Assembly: GCA_029237695.1 (NCBI GenBank)
Contig: CM055278.1
Location: forward strand, 76,550,297-76,614,296
From: Conchocele bisecta
Lineage: Eukaryota; Mollusca; Bivalvia; Lucinida; Thyasiridae
DNA: 64,000 nt
Direction of reading: 5' to 3'
Within the stretch, counting starts at the first letter, position 1, and each line of letters starts with the position of its first letter. Shown here one piece after another: positions 1 to 12,895 of the stretch. Position numbers and translations under genes: made by a program. The notes below the pieces were generated by a model. The model ran no database searches. It worked only from the letters and a program-made list of their open reading frames with translations, and had not been told where the DNA came from.

Positions 1-690
1 GAAGATCATATAAATGGTTACATTTCTTATACATGTAGTATGTATTAAATGGGTTAGCACACCAGATCATTGCATTCCATTTATAAATCTCGAAACATTA
101 CTAAGTAACATACAGTAAATTAAATATATTCTAAATGTGCGTGCCTAATTGCCGATTATCTGTATTAGCTTGTGTCTAATTCTTGAGGATCAGAGTATCG
201 ATTTCACATATATAAGACAGAATATATGGATCTTATGGCACTTAATATCCCAACCCGCGAACATCTGGTACTGTCCAATAACTCGTTGGTGCCAGCTGCT
301 CGCCTGATAATTGACATGTGCATTCGCAGCACATGGGTATACACCGACTGTACTTCACTATCGTTTGTTTATTACTAGGATTCGCATGTACATAGTATTA
401 TATTATATTATAGGTCATGGTGTCACAGCCCTGGATTTCTTTTTTTTTTGTCTTTCTTCCTGACCAATGTAGATATGTAGATCCTTATGACTATCAAACT
501 CGTGCAATTGTATACACATCTAGACCATACATGTATGTACACAGTATATAATACCTTAATCAATTGTGAGTATTATACTCTGTTCTTGAACGATATGTGC
601 ATGTGATTCTGAACATTGCAAATCTGAATTTAATTTCCTTTCCAGGTTTTGACTACCTGCTTAAATGTTCATTGTAGTGGAGGGGCACTT
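1..690. other. AT-rich non-coding, no gene seen
   Basis: I see no exon, RNA gene or recognisable transposon here. A short open frame at 665-958 runs into an inverted-repeat arm and does not look like coding sequence. If the SLC5 gene on the plus strand extends leftward, this is intronic DNA. Confidence 0.5.
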
Positions 691-1560
691 TGAACAGAAG
701 TGGCTTAAAAACGACTTCTGTTCAACTCAGAAGAGCAAAAGCAACGACTATGCTAGATTGATACATCATACATTGCTGAACATGAATCCGGTGTCGGTCA
801 ATCAAATTAGGTGGGACAAGGTCAGTTTTGTGGTCATTACGTGCAAAGAGGTCAAACGAGTTCAAAACATATTTGATATCACTAAATGGACATGTACGTG
901 CATATCATGTTTGAAATATCAGATAAAGTTGTTTAAATTGTTGAGTATTCTTCCTTAGGACATATATGAAACGATTCGGCTTTATGGTGGTTCAAATCGT
1001 TGTCTATTTTGCGATTTTCAATATGGCCGCCAGGTATCATCATTTTGTCTCAAATATATTCTGACTTGATTATTATATGGCGTTTGCCACTTACATTATG
1101 CGTTTACATACACATAAGTACGTTTAGGTAACTTGTAAAAAACAATTCACCACTGACAAATTTATGTAAATACAAGATGGCCGCCAAATATTCACACAGA
1201 TGTGCAGTAATTGTGTATGGAATAACACAAATAAATAGCTACACTTTCATGAACTTTTATAATTCAGTTGTTTCCATTTGTTTCGGTATTATTGCATGTG
1301 TTCTTTACAAAAATGAATGAGTCCATGTAATATACTTATTATTTGACCATGTTGGGATATTTAAGATGGCCGCTAAGTATCGCTTAATCTCTTAGGCGCT
1401 GTTGGTCGACAAAATAGTAAAGAAATGGACCATAATTGGAGATCATATTTGTAATATTTTAAAAATGCGAAGCTTGTGTTCCAAACTGTACCGAATGATC
1501 TTTCGCCACAAACAACGGTAAATTAAAGATGTCCGCCAACATGGATACACTTATGATACG
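690..1560 (+). repeat. left arm of a long diverged inverted repeat
   Basis: This stretch is similar, in reverse complement, to about 6540-7230. The best-preserved part is 775-850 against 7070-7150, sharing the words gaatccggtgtcggtcaatc and agcaaaagcaacga. Similarity continues through cgattcgg and several AAGATGGCCGCC-like words at 1023, 1173, 1362 and 1527. The arms bracket about 5 kb without a recognisable gene. I infer an old terminal-inverted-repeat transposon that is non-autonomous or decayed. The exact outer ends and target duplication could not be fixed. Confidence 0.6.
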
Positions 1561-3030
1561 TCTATATTATGTAGGGTAGACATAGCATGTGCTACACCCT
1601 AAAATCAATGTTTCAGTGTGAATGGTAATTTAACGATTGGGTTAATTCTTGCCGGGGAGTGCGATATCCCTGGCTTGGCCCTTATTCGCCTGTTTAGCTT
1701 TCTTGCAGGCGAGAGATGAATTCGGCTAATCACATTATAAGAGTAATACGATCAGTGCTAATCCTACTACGTGTATGGGGAGTGTGGTGGGTTAGGGGCT
1801 AAGTTACTATAGTGTGGCGAAGACCTGACAGTAGATCCGGTTTGTCTAATGTCAGTGCTGGATAGAAAGTGCATGCACATATTCTGTCACCCGCTCCCAT
1901 CCACGCAGATGAAATGAGCTGTTGTTAGTCCGTTTAAAGCCATTACAAATTAAACCGTTTGGAAATCTATCATTTTGATCCAAGCATATTTGCTTGGATA
2001 TAGTCCTTATACGGTTTTTGAGACCTCACATGATTTATGCAAATGAGTAATTGTCGACCAACGAACGTACTTCATGCTTCATGATTCTAGCTACGCCACG
2101 TGAGAGAGTTCCAAAGCGAGCGGTGCATTATGAACGTGTCACTCACATTTTTGGACAGCTACATTTTTTTTCAGCTACAGTTATATATTTTTAAAAACAG
2201 TTTGTGATTTCATAAAATATTAACTGTCGTGTTTCATAATAAATATTTTGTTAGGAAGGTTATATTTTTAGCGCAATGATCGACCGCTCCACATATAATT
2301 TATACGTAGTTATACGCCATGAAAAATAGTTCTGATAGTGAGCTAACATTATATTGTGTAGTGTAATACATGTGTTGTTAATTTTTCTGTACGACATTTA
2401 TATTACAAAATGTTTATCTGATTTAATATAATATAAACTGACATGTATTAATTTGAGTATATTATTTTTCACGCGCACTGATACAATTAACCTCGTGTCT
2501 CATGAAAAGTAGTTTCCGCCATTTTATGCCGACAAATTACAGAATCGTTTACATAGTCATAGGTCAATGGCTCGATAAAATCCAACATTGGACAGCGAAA
2601 TGATGATGATTTAAAACAGAAACATTGTTTGTTTGACAGTTACATACCGCATGCTTTAAATAATCATCTTGAGCCATCGATATTATTAATCAGTGTCCAT
2701 TTTACTTAAAACATCAACTAATCTATAATGACGTTACACAGAAAATGCAGTACGATACACTTCACAAAGGAAACATTGTCTTAGAGTTTGAATAATTTTA
2801 GGTTCCGCCGAACGAACGAGTACGCCGAAATATATTTCCGTACAAATCTAAAAACCTATTTATTATATACCCGTTCAACAAAACATGCATCATAATCATT
2901 AAATAATCCGATAGTGTGATGAAATGCGACTCTATTATTTTTGTTGAACAATCCGAGCGCCTGTGATGGCTTCAGTTTATGCAAATTGACAAGGTCATTT
3001 CGCGCACCTGAATCGATACAATAATTTACA
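1561..3030. other. non-coding interior of the inverted-repeat element
   Basis: AT-rich sequence with no open frame of note and no recognised family. It lies between the two arms and so is probably element interior or later insertions. Confidence 0.4.
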
Positions 3031-3110
3031 GGGGTTGAAATTTCACTCGCCATGGCGAGTGCTTTTTGTGGCGGTCGAGTACTTTCTACAGGCACTCGCC
3101 CAGTTTGGCG
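3030..3110. repeat. short foldback with ACTCGCC arms
   Basis: The words ttcactcgccatggcgagtg and cactcgcccagtttggcgag lie head to head around 3040-3110 and can fold back. A related word, ctgggcgagtaactttttga, recurs at about 3925. This looks like a MITE end or foldback remnant; no family can be named. Confidence 0.4.
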
Positions 3111-3595
3111 AGTGAAAGATTAGGTCAGGATTATTTTTTTTGGAAGAAATTGCCAATTAATTCAATCGATAACGGCCAACAAATGGTATTAATTCAGCGA
3201 CCATTTGTTGTTTACAGTTTACATCAATTTGCGGGAAGTAAGATTCAAGCAGTGTCTATGTACACGGTTACGGGTAGAATCTCTAGCGATTTTTAACACG
3301 GTCCATATCGGGCAAGTTTAATTCACGGATTATTTGTCGGCTTTACGCGGCCGGGCTAACAAATAATAGGACTGCGAGTATAGACTAGTGTATATGCGGC
3401 CACATATATCGTCTCGTATACAGTTGGGTTAACGTGCATTTCAGACGCCGAACATAACGGCTTGGGACGAAACGGTCGGCGCCGGGTCTGAAACCATTGA
3501 ATTTAGTAATTAAGGCAGCACGCAGCGCATGCAAACATAGCCACTATAAATTAAACTAAATCTATGTCACTCAACGCTTATATAAAATAAGAAGT

Positions 3596-3873
3596 GTGCA
3601 AGCCTCTGAGCAAATTCGCTGCTATTTGTTTGTTTATGTTCATTTAATACTTAAAATATAAATAACAATAATAGTGAATATGTCTCATACGTTTTGGTAA
3701 TGATCATATGTAAAAGCTTTTTTTTTATAAATAAGTGCAAGCCTCTGAGCAAATTCGCTGCTATTTGTTTGTTTATGTTCATTTAATACTTAAAATATAA
3801 ATAACAATAATAGTGAATATGTCTCATACGTTTTGGTAATGATCATATGTAAAAGCTTTTTTTTTATAAATAA
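3596..3873. repeat. two-copy tandem duplication, 139-bp unit
   Basis: The sequence starting gtgcaagcctctgagcaaat at 3596 repeats almost exactly at 3735, including its poly-T and ataaataag junction. The near identity means the duplication is recent or is an assembly duplication. Confidence 0.85.
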
Positions 3874-3974
3874 GATGCAACATTACAAAAACTGGAAATA
3901 GCAATTTATTTTTAAAAAAAACTGGGCGAGTAACTTTTTGACCTGGGCAAGTACTTTTTTTTTTATTTATCTAC

Positions 3975-4330
3975 CTACCTTGGTTCAACCTTGGTTGAAG
4001 GCCGTTTCTTGTAAGCTAGGCTTGTACTGGCCTATTTTAGCGACGTCAAATTGGATAATTGTCTTTGAAACTGGGGGGAGAGCGCAACTAAATCATGGTT
4101 AAAATGTCTGTACAATATTTTCACGTGTTGAATTCGCTGGGTCTCTTCTTCCAGGCGGAGTTGAGTGAACTTTTGAAACTATTTAGTGTGTTCGAATTTA
4201 CACAATCACTAGGGAGTGCATTCCAGTCTGTAACGACTCTTTGAGAGAATACTTTTTGTCGCAACTGCGAAGGATTTCAGGACTTTCAGTCCTTTGATAT
4301 TTTATTAACCAGACGATGAGTATCAGTGTT
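3975..4330 (-). pseudogene. LINE reverse-transcriptase C-terminal remnant
   Basis: On the minus strand, about 4100-4260 translates to a segment containing QRVVTDWNALPSDCVN followed by NSFKSSLNSAWKK. This is the usual end of the CR1/Jockey-group LINE polymerase protein (a W-N-x-L-P motif, then F-K). Only the last 60 or so residues remain and the upstream part has stops. It is an old 3' fragment of a non-LTR retrotransposon lying inside the inverted-repeat element. Confidence 0.6.
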
Positions 4331-6540
4331 GCATTTTATTATTGCAAAAGGGCCATAACCAGGGGGTCGGTGCAGTCGGACGACCCCTCCCCCACCTCCC
4401 TCGTACTGCCTTGATGTCCACTGTTTGATGCAATAAAATAAGAATTATTGTCAATACGTAGTCATTTTATAATATTGATACAAGCAGTCGTATTATGTGC
4501 CTCTGATCTCCTAGCTGCCTCGGGCCATTCAAGCCATCGAAAAGACTCCCTGCTTCAAAAAGTCTGGTTACGGGCATATTGTATATATCGAAATCATCAG
4601 ATACCGGTACATTCCATGCGGATATTATGTCATTTTCCATGATAACGAAACCTAATATCTATATATGAACAACCATAATCAATTTATTAATGCGGCAGAC
4701 GAATTCTGAACTTGACTGGCTGCGTAACAACTACCATTATTCACTGTCGGTGTAGCAAGAGACAAACTCAATTAATTTAACATTGGGGAATTATATAACA
4801 TATACATATCGTATATATGTAAAGTCAATGGTGTGATCATGGTCATCGCATCTCAGTTTATATACGACATATGATGTTGTTATTGCCAAAATAAAATAAC
4901 TTTTGGATGACGTATCGTTTAAGTAGTCATATGCCGGTAGTCATGTACTAGGACATCTAAGTACATGTAGGAAGAAGTTAATAGCCAGTATTTGTGAGCA
5001 ATATTCACATTACTCTATACATCTAAGAATTCAATACAAGGTGTCATCTAGGCCATTACATCTCAGCTCATAAACGGCATATGCTATGTTTATTAACAAT
5101 AAAATAGCGTTTGGATGACCTATGCTCAAGTAGTAATATACAGGTAGGCATGGACTATGTAAATAGGATGGATTGAATGATCCAGTAGTTGTGAGTCACA
5201 TATGTATGGATATTAAACTATCATGCGATCGAAATCAATATGTTGTGAGTTCATGATGGAACATATGTTGAGGTCATTCATTAGATTGTTTGGTATATAG
5301 AAATAATAAAAGTTATATACATTTACTATGCGGTCATAATGCAGTCTATCTTGAATGCATATGAATGACAGTTATGAATCACAGTTATGTATGACGCTGT
5401 TTCTGGGGAATACCATACACTTTAATCATATATGCTGTAGTCATATAATGTCGTTACATGGTATAAGTGTCATAACGGTGTATTATAATATCACAATTAT
5501 ATGTGTAATATAATATATAATAGGTTACATGCATTAATATGTTACTTTGTTTCAAATGAACATGGTTGATTATTCTACGCTAATGTATAACTATATCAGA
5601 ACGTTCCATCGCCAGTGTCTATAGACACCAACATACGACATATAAATAAGATCGTAACAAACCAAACATGCACGTATTTAGGTAGTGCTTTGTTAAATAT
5701 ATAGAGCATATCATTGTACCTGTATGTCTCTGACGATATTGCGATTCATGGATAACGAATGTACACACATCAACCAAACAACCATTTTTCTGTGCAAAAC
5801 CGCAATTACCGTGACTGGATTTTCAACTAACCGGGTTTGAGCTAACCTGTAAGCGAAACGTATAAAGCTAAACATTGACACATACCTGAGGCCTCTAAAT
5901 CATGACAACATATGTTTTATATAGGTGTCACGCATAAACGCTGTCAATATTGATTGTAGTGCAGTGCACGGGACGGGACTTTTGTCGATGAGAATATACT
6001 GTATGTTAATTGAGAATATATTTCCGTTTATCAGCGATGATTAAACATGCAGTCATGCGGAGAATTTTGCTGAAATAGAATATGCTAATCTGCCTTATAC
6101 ATACTTATATGGGACAATTATTAAATAGTTCAGTGTAATTTAAAGGTATGTATATGGGTATATCCACTCATGGATAGACACTGAAACAGAAACTGTAATA
6201 AATACCATTTGATAATTATTGTATTTTACATGAATTGTTTTCATGACATGTTCTATCTTGGTTATAATTAAGTTTAATGCTATTGAAATAACATAAGTGT
6301 ATTATCAGCGAACTACTAGTCTGAACACATGTGAATTTGTCCTATAAAGAAATTCAAAAGTAAATGAAAAGAAACTCGCAATTACCAGTACCACAATATA
6401 TTAGAATAGCCTAAATGAGGCGACCATTTTGAATAAACAAAACTACAAATGACTTCAAAATCATGTGTGTCCAACTTACTGATTTAACAGTCTAACATTA
6501 TATATAAATAAGTAAAGCAAAAGTAAACATTATATCCAAA
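4331..6540. other. AT-rich non-coding, no gene seen
   Basis: No exon, RNA gene or transposon domain was recognised. The sequence is AT-rich with scattered poly-T and short repeats. It is bracketed by the two inverted-repeat arms. Confidence 0.4.
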
Positions 6541-7230
6541 AACTTTCGAGTTTTTGGAAAATATGGCGGCCATTTTTAATCAAACACGCTCTTTATGGAA
6601 AGCATAAATATTGATCTATATTGTAATATCATATATCAGATGAAAATCAAACTAATATGTTCATATCTGGCTTATTCCAAGATATTGTCCACCCCAGCGT
6701 AGATAATGCTGCCTGCTGTTAATGCATATTGGCGTCCATCTTGGATTATTTTGGATTTGATAGCTTCTATCCATGTTTAAAATTAATACATGGTATCCAA
6801 ACGTGTGTATGCGTCCGTCCGATCAAGATCCAAGTGCCTATTTGTTTTAATTCATCAAATATGTACACATTTCAGGCTAAATATTGATGCTTGGCGGCCA
6901 TCTTGAATATGTTGATACTCTCAACGATAGAGACGTCCCATCAAACCGAATCGCTTTGTGTATGCCCCATAAAACAATCATCACCAATAAAACATACTTT
7001 ATCGGATTTGTATGTAATGTTATGCAAGTACATATTGTATTATCAAAATAGAGTGAGTTTTGCACTCATTTGACCCATGTGCACTCAATGACCCCAAAAA
7101 TGACCTTTTCCCACCTGATTTGATTGACCGACACCGGATTCGTGTTCAGGATGATATAATGCATTGATTTAAAGTATTCGTTGCTTTTGCTCTCTCGGGT
7201 TGAACAGAATTCAATTAATGGGTGCTTTCC
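6540..7230 (-). repeat. right arm of the long diverged inverted repeat
   Basis: This is the reverse-complement partner of 690-1560. GGCGGCCAT-type words at 6563, 6737 and 6893 mirror the AAGATGGCCGCC words of the left arm. The block at 7070-7150 mirrors 775-850. The outer part has the word gggtgctttcccccc, resembling ggtgctttcccc in the TIR of the separate element at 40344-44853, which hints at relatedness. Confidence 0.6.
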
Positions 7231-8359
7231 CCCCTACTATTGTGGCTGTTGCAAGCACCGTGGTAAAATAATAGTACATGTACACATTTCTGTTGCTAGT
7301 GGTCAGCACTTTTCGCCAAACTTATTTATTATTTACTTCGGTGAATAGTATTATTGGTTCCAAATATATTGGCTTTGTATGTGTGATGAGAGACATATAT
7401 ACCATAAACGTAAATAGTTTGTGTTGTTAATACTATTCCACAAATTGAGTTGCTATCTGAGACATCTTAGTGCTATTATCCAGTTTGACCTATTGTAGTG
7501 TATGACATACACAGTAAATATTACGACAGAAAAACTAATACATATCGTGTAAAACTTCTAAAAGCATGACACATACAGCGTGCTATCATATCTATTCCTG
7601 TGCACTATGCACTACACTAGATATATGAAATATATATTCTCACATATATACAATGCCTATGTTCTCAAATGACATATAGACTTTTTGATTCATTTTACTG
7701 TTTCCGCCGTCAGATCTACACATTTATACCTACATAAGTATAATATAAGCTTTGATAGTGTTATAATACAATGTGAGTAGTATTTGTGTCTACTTGTATG
7801 TATTCTGAAGCTTACACGCCTATTTGTATCACTAAATAAGGCAACATAGTCGAATTATCTCGGGTACTCCGGTTTCCTCAGACACAACTGATAAATAAGT
7901 ATATATGTTCACACGAGGAATATCAGTTGTGTGTATAAATATAGCCATTTCAAGATGGTTGAATGGTATACGTGTATATGTATCATATAAGCCGGTATAT
8001 AGTCATATACCGATGCTATTATGACGTCATAGGTAATTTGCATATATTTGTGCTAAGGAATATATGAACAAACATTGGGGCTGTGGTTTAAAATACTCCA
8101 CTGAGTCTATGTTATCAGATTCCGCTCAGAAAACTGTATGTTCACGACTTTCCCACGGAAGCTAAAATCGACAATGACGACTGACTAGAATGTAGATCGT
8201 TATCAGGCTACAAGAGTGTGCTATTTGATCAGGAACGACACTGGTAAATAATTCCATAAGCTCCATTTCTTCAGTCACAGCCACATGTATGTAAATATTG
8301 TACAATGCATTCCTACAGTGTCTGTCATTTTCGGAACGGTTTGCTATACTACATTGTAG
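7231..8359. other. intronic non-coding sequence
   Basis: No gene, RNA or named repeat was recognised. It ends at the acceptor of the first SLC5 exon in the window. Its extent shows the upstream SLC5 intron is over 8 kb, because no earlier SLC5 exon was found to the left edge. Confidence 0.5.
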
Positions 8360-8465
8360 GTCAGCATTTTCTCTGGAGCAATATACATCCAGCTGGCGTT
8401 AGGGTGGAATATGTACGCGTCCATTGTCGGGCTCCTAGTGGTCACCGCGGTGTATACAATGATTG
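8360..8465 (+). CDS. SLC5 (SGLT-like) Na+/sugar cotransporter, exon A
   Basis: The exon encodes [20 protein letters not shown] and on through [10 protein letters not shown], the transmembrane stretch of SGLT proteins that starts with the FSGA motif (around residue 163 of human SGLT1). SLC5 proteins are plasma-membrane Na+-coupled transporters for sugars and related solutes. The donor is g|gtacgt after 8465, leaving phase 1. Two acceptors are possible: tgtag before 8360, or ggtcag before 8365. The second would let the previous exon supply the start of an Asp codon, as in the usual ADIFSGA. Upstream exons are not in the window. The phase joins exon B exactly, restoring TMIGGL. Confidence 0.9.
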
Positions 8466-8514
8466 GTACGTATATATAACCAGTTCCACAACACGCAGTC
8501 TGCTAACCCGTATA

Positions 8515-8590
8515 ACCTCTGATAAACCGAATTCTCTATCTGTTACTTTTAAGTCGCCCAGTGTTACAGACAGAGAATTCGGGTTAGACC
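8515..8590. repeat. imperfect hairpin in the intron
   Basis: The word ccgaattctctatctgtta and, downstream, acagacagagaattcgggtt form inverted arms with a loop of about 20 nt, just before the satellite starts. It may be a small foldback element. No function is visible. Confidence 0.55.
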
Positions 8591-8658
8591 TCTGACTGCA
8601 ACTACCCAAACGTACATGACTGTGAATGAGGCTTTACTGTCCGGCCAAGTGTGTCCAA

Positions 8659-10058
8659 CTGTCTATATGTCGTTATAGGATGTCTGACGAAGGTGATCTA
8701 TACTGATGCGATCTGTATGTCATTATAGGAGGTCTGACGACGGCGATGTACACGGATTTTGTCTACATGTCGTAATAGGAGGTCTGATGGCGGTGATGTA
8801 CACGGATGCTGTCTATATGTCGTTATAGGAGGTCTGACGACGGTGATGTACACGGATGCTGTCTATATGTCGTTATAGGAGGTCTGACGACGGTGATGTA
8901 TACGAATGTTGTCTATATGTCGTTATAGGAGGTCTGACGACGGTGACGTATACGGATGATGTCTATATGTCCTTATAGGAAGTCTGACAACGGTGATGTA
9001 CACGAATGCTGTCTATATGTCGTTATAGGAGGTCTGACGACGGTGATGCATACGGATGTTGTCTATATGTCGTTATAGGAGGTCTGACGATGGTGACGTA
9101 TACGGATGTTGGCTATATGTCGTTATAGGAGGTCTGACGACGGTGATGTACATGGATGGTGTCTATATGTCGGTATATGAGGTCTGACGACGGTGATGTA
9201 TACATATGTGGTCTATATGTCGTTATAGGAGGTCTGACGACGGTGATGTACACGGATGCTATATATATGTCGTTATAGGAGGTCTCACGACGGTGATGTA
9301 TACGGATGTCGTCTATATGTCGTTATAGGAGGTCTGACGACGGTGACGTATACGGATGTTGTCTATATGTCGCTATAGGAGGTCTGACGACGGTGATGTA
9401 CACGGATGCTGTCTATATGTCGTTATAGGAGGTCTGACGACGGTGACGTATACGGATGTTGTCTATATGTCGCTATAGGAGGTCTGACGACGGTGATGTA
9501 CACGGATGCTGTCTATATGTCATTATAGGAGGTCTGACGACGGTGATGTACACGGATGTTGTCTATATGTCGTTATAGGAGGTCTGACGACGGTGACGTA
9601 TACGGATGTTGGCTATATGTCGTTATAGGAGGTCTGACGACGGTGATGCACACGGATGTTGTCAATATGTCTTTATAGGAGGTCTCACGACGGTGACGTA
9701 TACGGATGTTGTCTAAATGTCGTTATAGGACGTCTGACGGCGGTGATGTATACGTATGTTGTCTATATGTCGTTATAGGAGGTCTGACGACGGTGATGTA
9801 CACGGATGCTGTATATATGTCGTTATAAGAGGTCTGACGACGGTGAGGTATACGGATTTTGTCAATATGTCGTCATAGGAGGTCTGAGGACGGTGATGTA
9901 CACGGATGTTGTCTATATGTCGTTATATGAGGTCTGACGACGGTGATGTATACATATGTTGTCTTAATGTCGCTATAGGAGGTCTGATGACGGTGATGTA
10001 CACGGATGCTGCCTATATGTCGTTATAAGTTTAGGGATGTTGTCTACATGTCGCTATA
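8659..10058 (+). repeat. exon-derived 50-bp satellite, left block
   Basis: About 28 tandem 50-bp monomers. Each reads tatatgtcgttatag followed by gaggtctgacgacggtgatg and tatacggatgctgtc. The first 15 nt match the 3' end of this intron next to exon B. The other 35 nt match the first 35 nt of exon B (24333-24367), coding GGLTTVMYTDAV after the split Gly codon. Monomers differ at a few sites (ttg/gct, tac/cac). The block lies in the intron between exons A and B. It is cut from the right block by a LINE, whose removal rejoins the two halves at a monomer junction (ctata / ggagg). Confidence 0.95.
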
Positions 10059-10210
10059 CTTCAACTTCAACTTCAACGAAATACTCTCCAACGCCTCGTC
10101 GGACATCTACTGGAGAGGGATTAAAACTGTGCACGGCGGAGTGTGAAGTGCTTCAACGTGGTTAAAAGGCTGTTGCCAACATGTATGTACACTGTACATG
10201 ATCAGAATTT

Positions 10211-12533
10211 CTAGGCGTGGAACTCTGGGAGCGACTGGACGGATAACTTGAATGCGTCCAGGCTCGGCGCTGATACGACGGTAGAGGGCAAAGCATTCCA
10301 GAATGGTACAGTTCGTGGGAAAAAGGAATGTAGGTAGACATTCACACGGCAGTGAGGTTGCAGAAACTTGTGATTGTTACTGTTGCGTGTAGACCTAACC
10401 AATGCTGGTGTAGGTAGGTAGGTAGCAGGTACTGCAACAAGTCCATGAACCACGCGGTAGAGTAAGACTACGTCGTAACGTTGTCGACGTTGTTGTAAGG
10501 ATGGCCATTGGAGAGATGTAATAATGGATGAGACACTATCCGGTTTATGAGGATTGAAAGGTTTACTGGCGACAAATCTTGCAGCGTTTCGTTGAACTTG
10601 TTCAATTTGCTTTATCTGAGTTTGTTGCTGGGGGTTCCAAATTGGTGATGAATATTCCAGTTTAGGGCGTACGAGTGTTTGATAAGCTCTTTCTTTCACC
10701 GCTAGTGGGCAAGATTTCAAGTTTCTCTTAATGAATCCCAACGTCTGTGAAGCTTTGCTTGTAAATTTTATCGATGTGCGTGTTATATTTCAAATTATCG
10801 CTTAATTCAACGCCAAGGTATGGATGATGTTTTACGACATCAAGAGATTCTCCGTTCATAGTATAGTTAAACTGTTTTTTATTTGAAGAGTTTGAAAAGT
10901 TCATAATGGCACACTTTTTAACATTAAATTCCATCTGCCACGAGTTACTCCACTCTACTAAGCGATTCAGGTCATCCTGCAGTAACCGTTGATCTTCGGG
11001 AGTGATAATTGGACGATATAATACACAGTCATCAGCGAAAAGACGGACTGTTGAGGAAATACTGTTGGCTATGTCATTGATGTACAGTAGAAACAAACAG
11101 GGTCCGAGGACTGTCCCCTGCGGCACGCCAGACGTGACTTGTGAAGAAGCGGAAGTCGCATCCTGAACCACGACTTTCTGACTCCGACCTGATAAGAACG
11201 AGTCAATCCACTGTCTAGTGTTATTACGTATTCCGTAAAAATCGAGTTTGGAAGATAGACGTTGATGCGAGACTTTATCAAAAGCCTTAGAGAAGTCTAA
11301 AATAGCCATGTCGACCTGATTACCAGTATCAATGTGTTTAGAGAGATCGTCCGTAGTGAGAAGTAGTTGCGATTCACATGAACGTTTTTGGCGAAATCCA
11401 TGTTGGTTATCATGCAGTATATTCTGAGAGTCCAAGTGTGACATAACTTGCGAGACAACGATATGTTCAAGCATTTTAGATGCGACGGCAGTCAAGGAAA
11501 CAGGACGATAATTAGCCGGTTTTGAACGGTCACCTTTTTTGAAAATAGGCACAACGTTGGCTGTTCTCCAGTCCATTGGAACGACACCGGTGTTCAATGA
11601 AAGTTGAAATATATGTTGTAGTATGGATGCAACGACATCACAGTTCCTCCTGAATATAATGATTGGTATCTTATCTGGACCAGTTGCTTTCTTCTCGTTC
11701 AAACGGTTGATACTGTTAATGACGCCTTTAAGTGTGACGATAATAGTCGACATAGACTTAAATGGGGAAGATCCCATGTTGGGGATGTTTGATAAGTTTT
11801 CTTTTGTAAAAACAGAAGTAAATTGATCATTCAACATGTCAGCTTTTGTTTGGGCTGTGTCAGCTATATTGCCGTTGGATTTCAGTGTGCTTATTCCTGC
11901 GGAGTCTTGTTTCCTGCTCTTAATATATTTCCAAAAGTTCTTGGAATTCTGGTCCTTATCAGGATCCAACATATCATTCAAGTACATGTGGTATGATTTC
12001 CGTAGTTTATATTTGATTTCTTTCTTTATATTATGGTAAGTATCATTTAAGGTTGTAGAGTCAGTACATACTATTCTACGTAGCTTAGTATACAGTTTAT
12101 TACGTTTATTTATGAGTTTTCTGATTTCATTCGTCATCCAAGGAAGATCAGCTTTCGAACGAAGACATTTCGTCGGAATGTGTTTATTCATAGCAGAGAT
12201 AATGGTGGACTTAAAATCCTCCCAGGTTGATTCAACATCTGGAGAGCGATTGGGAGATAGCAACTTATCACGAAAGGAGTACAAGTCCGACTTGATATGG
12301 TCCCAGTTAGCTTTTTTATAGTTAAACACAGTCCGTCTTACACGTTTACGTGGGGCAGATGACAAATAAGTGCTTACAAATAACATATCGTGATCACTCA
12401 TACCAATCGGAGGACATGTGTAATGTTTTTGAATGGTGTTCGGATGAGAAGTAAACAATAAATCGAGGATTCTGCCTTGGCGCGTGGAGTAGAGTTTATC
12501 TGCTCGAGGAGGTGATTGCGAGCTATGGAGCAA
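10211..12533 (-). pseudogene. LINE reverse transcriptase
   Basis: The long frame at 10728-12533 contains the RT motifs in order: [54 protein letters not shown] (motif A), SGVPQGTVLGP (motif B) and RLFADDCVLY (the FADD catalytic box). It shifts frame near 10735, and the C-terminal part ends in VPFWNALPSTVVSAPSLDAF, typical of CR1/Jockey-group LINEs. The protein would synthesise cDNA at the nicked target. The catalytic residues are intact, so the copy is not very old. Confidence 0.9.
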
Positions 12534-12895
12534 AGACTGTCACAATGCGCTTTATCTTTCGCACCGACTGGTGTTGATACGCTTCCCCAGTCAATATCAC
12601 CAAGATTAAAATCGCCACCAAGTGTAATGATACAGTTTTTGTATTTAGTATTGTTTGTGATTTTAGAAAGCGAGTTGTTCAGCTGGTCAAGTGCATCGAG
12701 TGATGATTTCGGTTCGCGATAATATGCTCCGACTAGTACTTCTTTCTTCTTGTCCGTAGTGACCTTAACCCATGTCAGTTCGCATTCAACATTAAGATCT
12801 AAGCATTCCTCACAGTCATATGTGGGTTTCACCAAGATAATTACACCGCCACCTCCTTTCTTAACAGGAGAATTCCTATCTTTTCTGAAAAACTT
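12398..12895 (-). pseudogene. LINE endonuclease, middle and end
   Basis: This continues the endonuclease domain: GGGGVIILVKPTYDCEE, YYREPKS, then the conserved GGDFNLGDIDW (catalytic Asp/Asn) and, after another shift near 12510, GRILDLLFTS and GMSDHDML (catalytic SDH). Members of this fold nick target DNA to prime reverse transcription. All the expected motifs survive, split over frames. Confidence 0.85.

Noticed and set aside
665..958. 97-residue open frame as a gene
   Set aside because: It lies across a transposon arm, has no recognisable domain and a non-coding composition.
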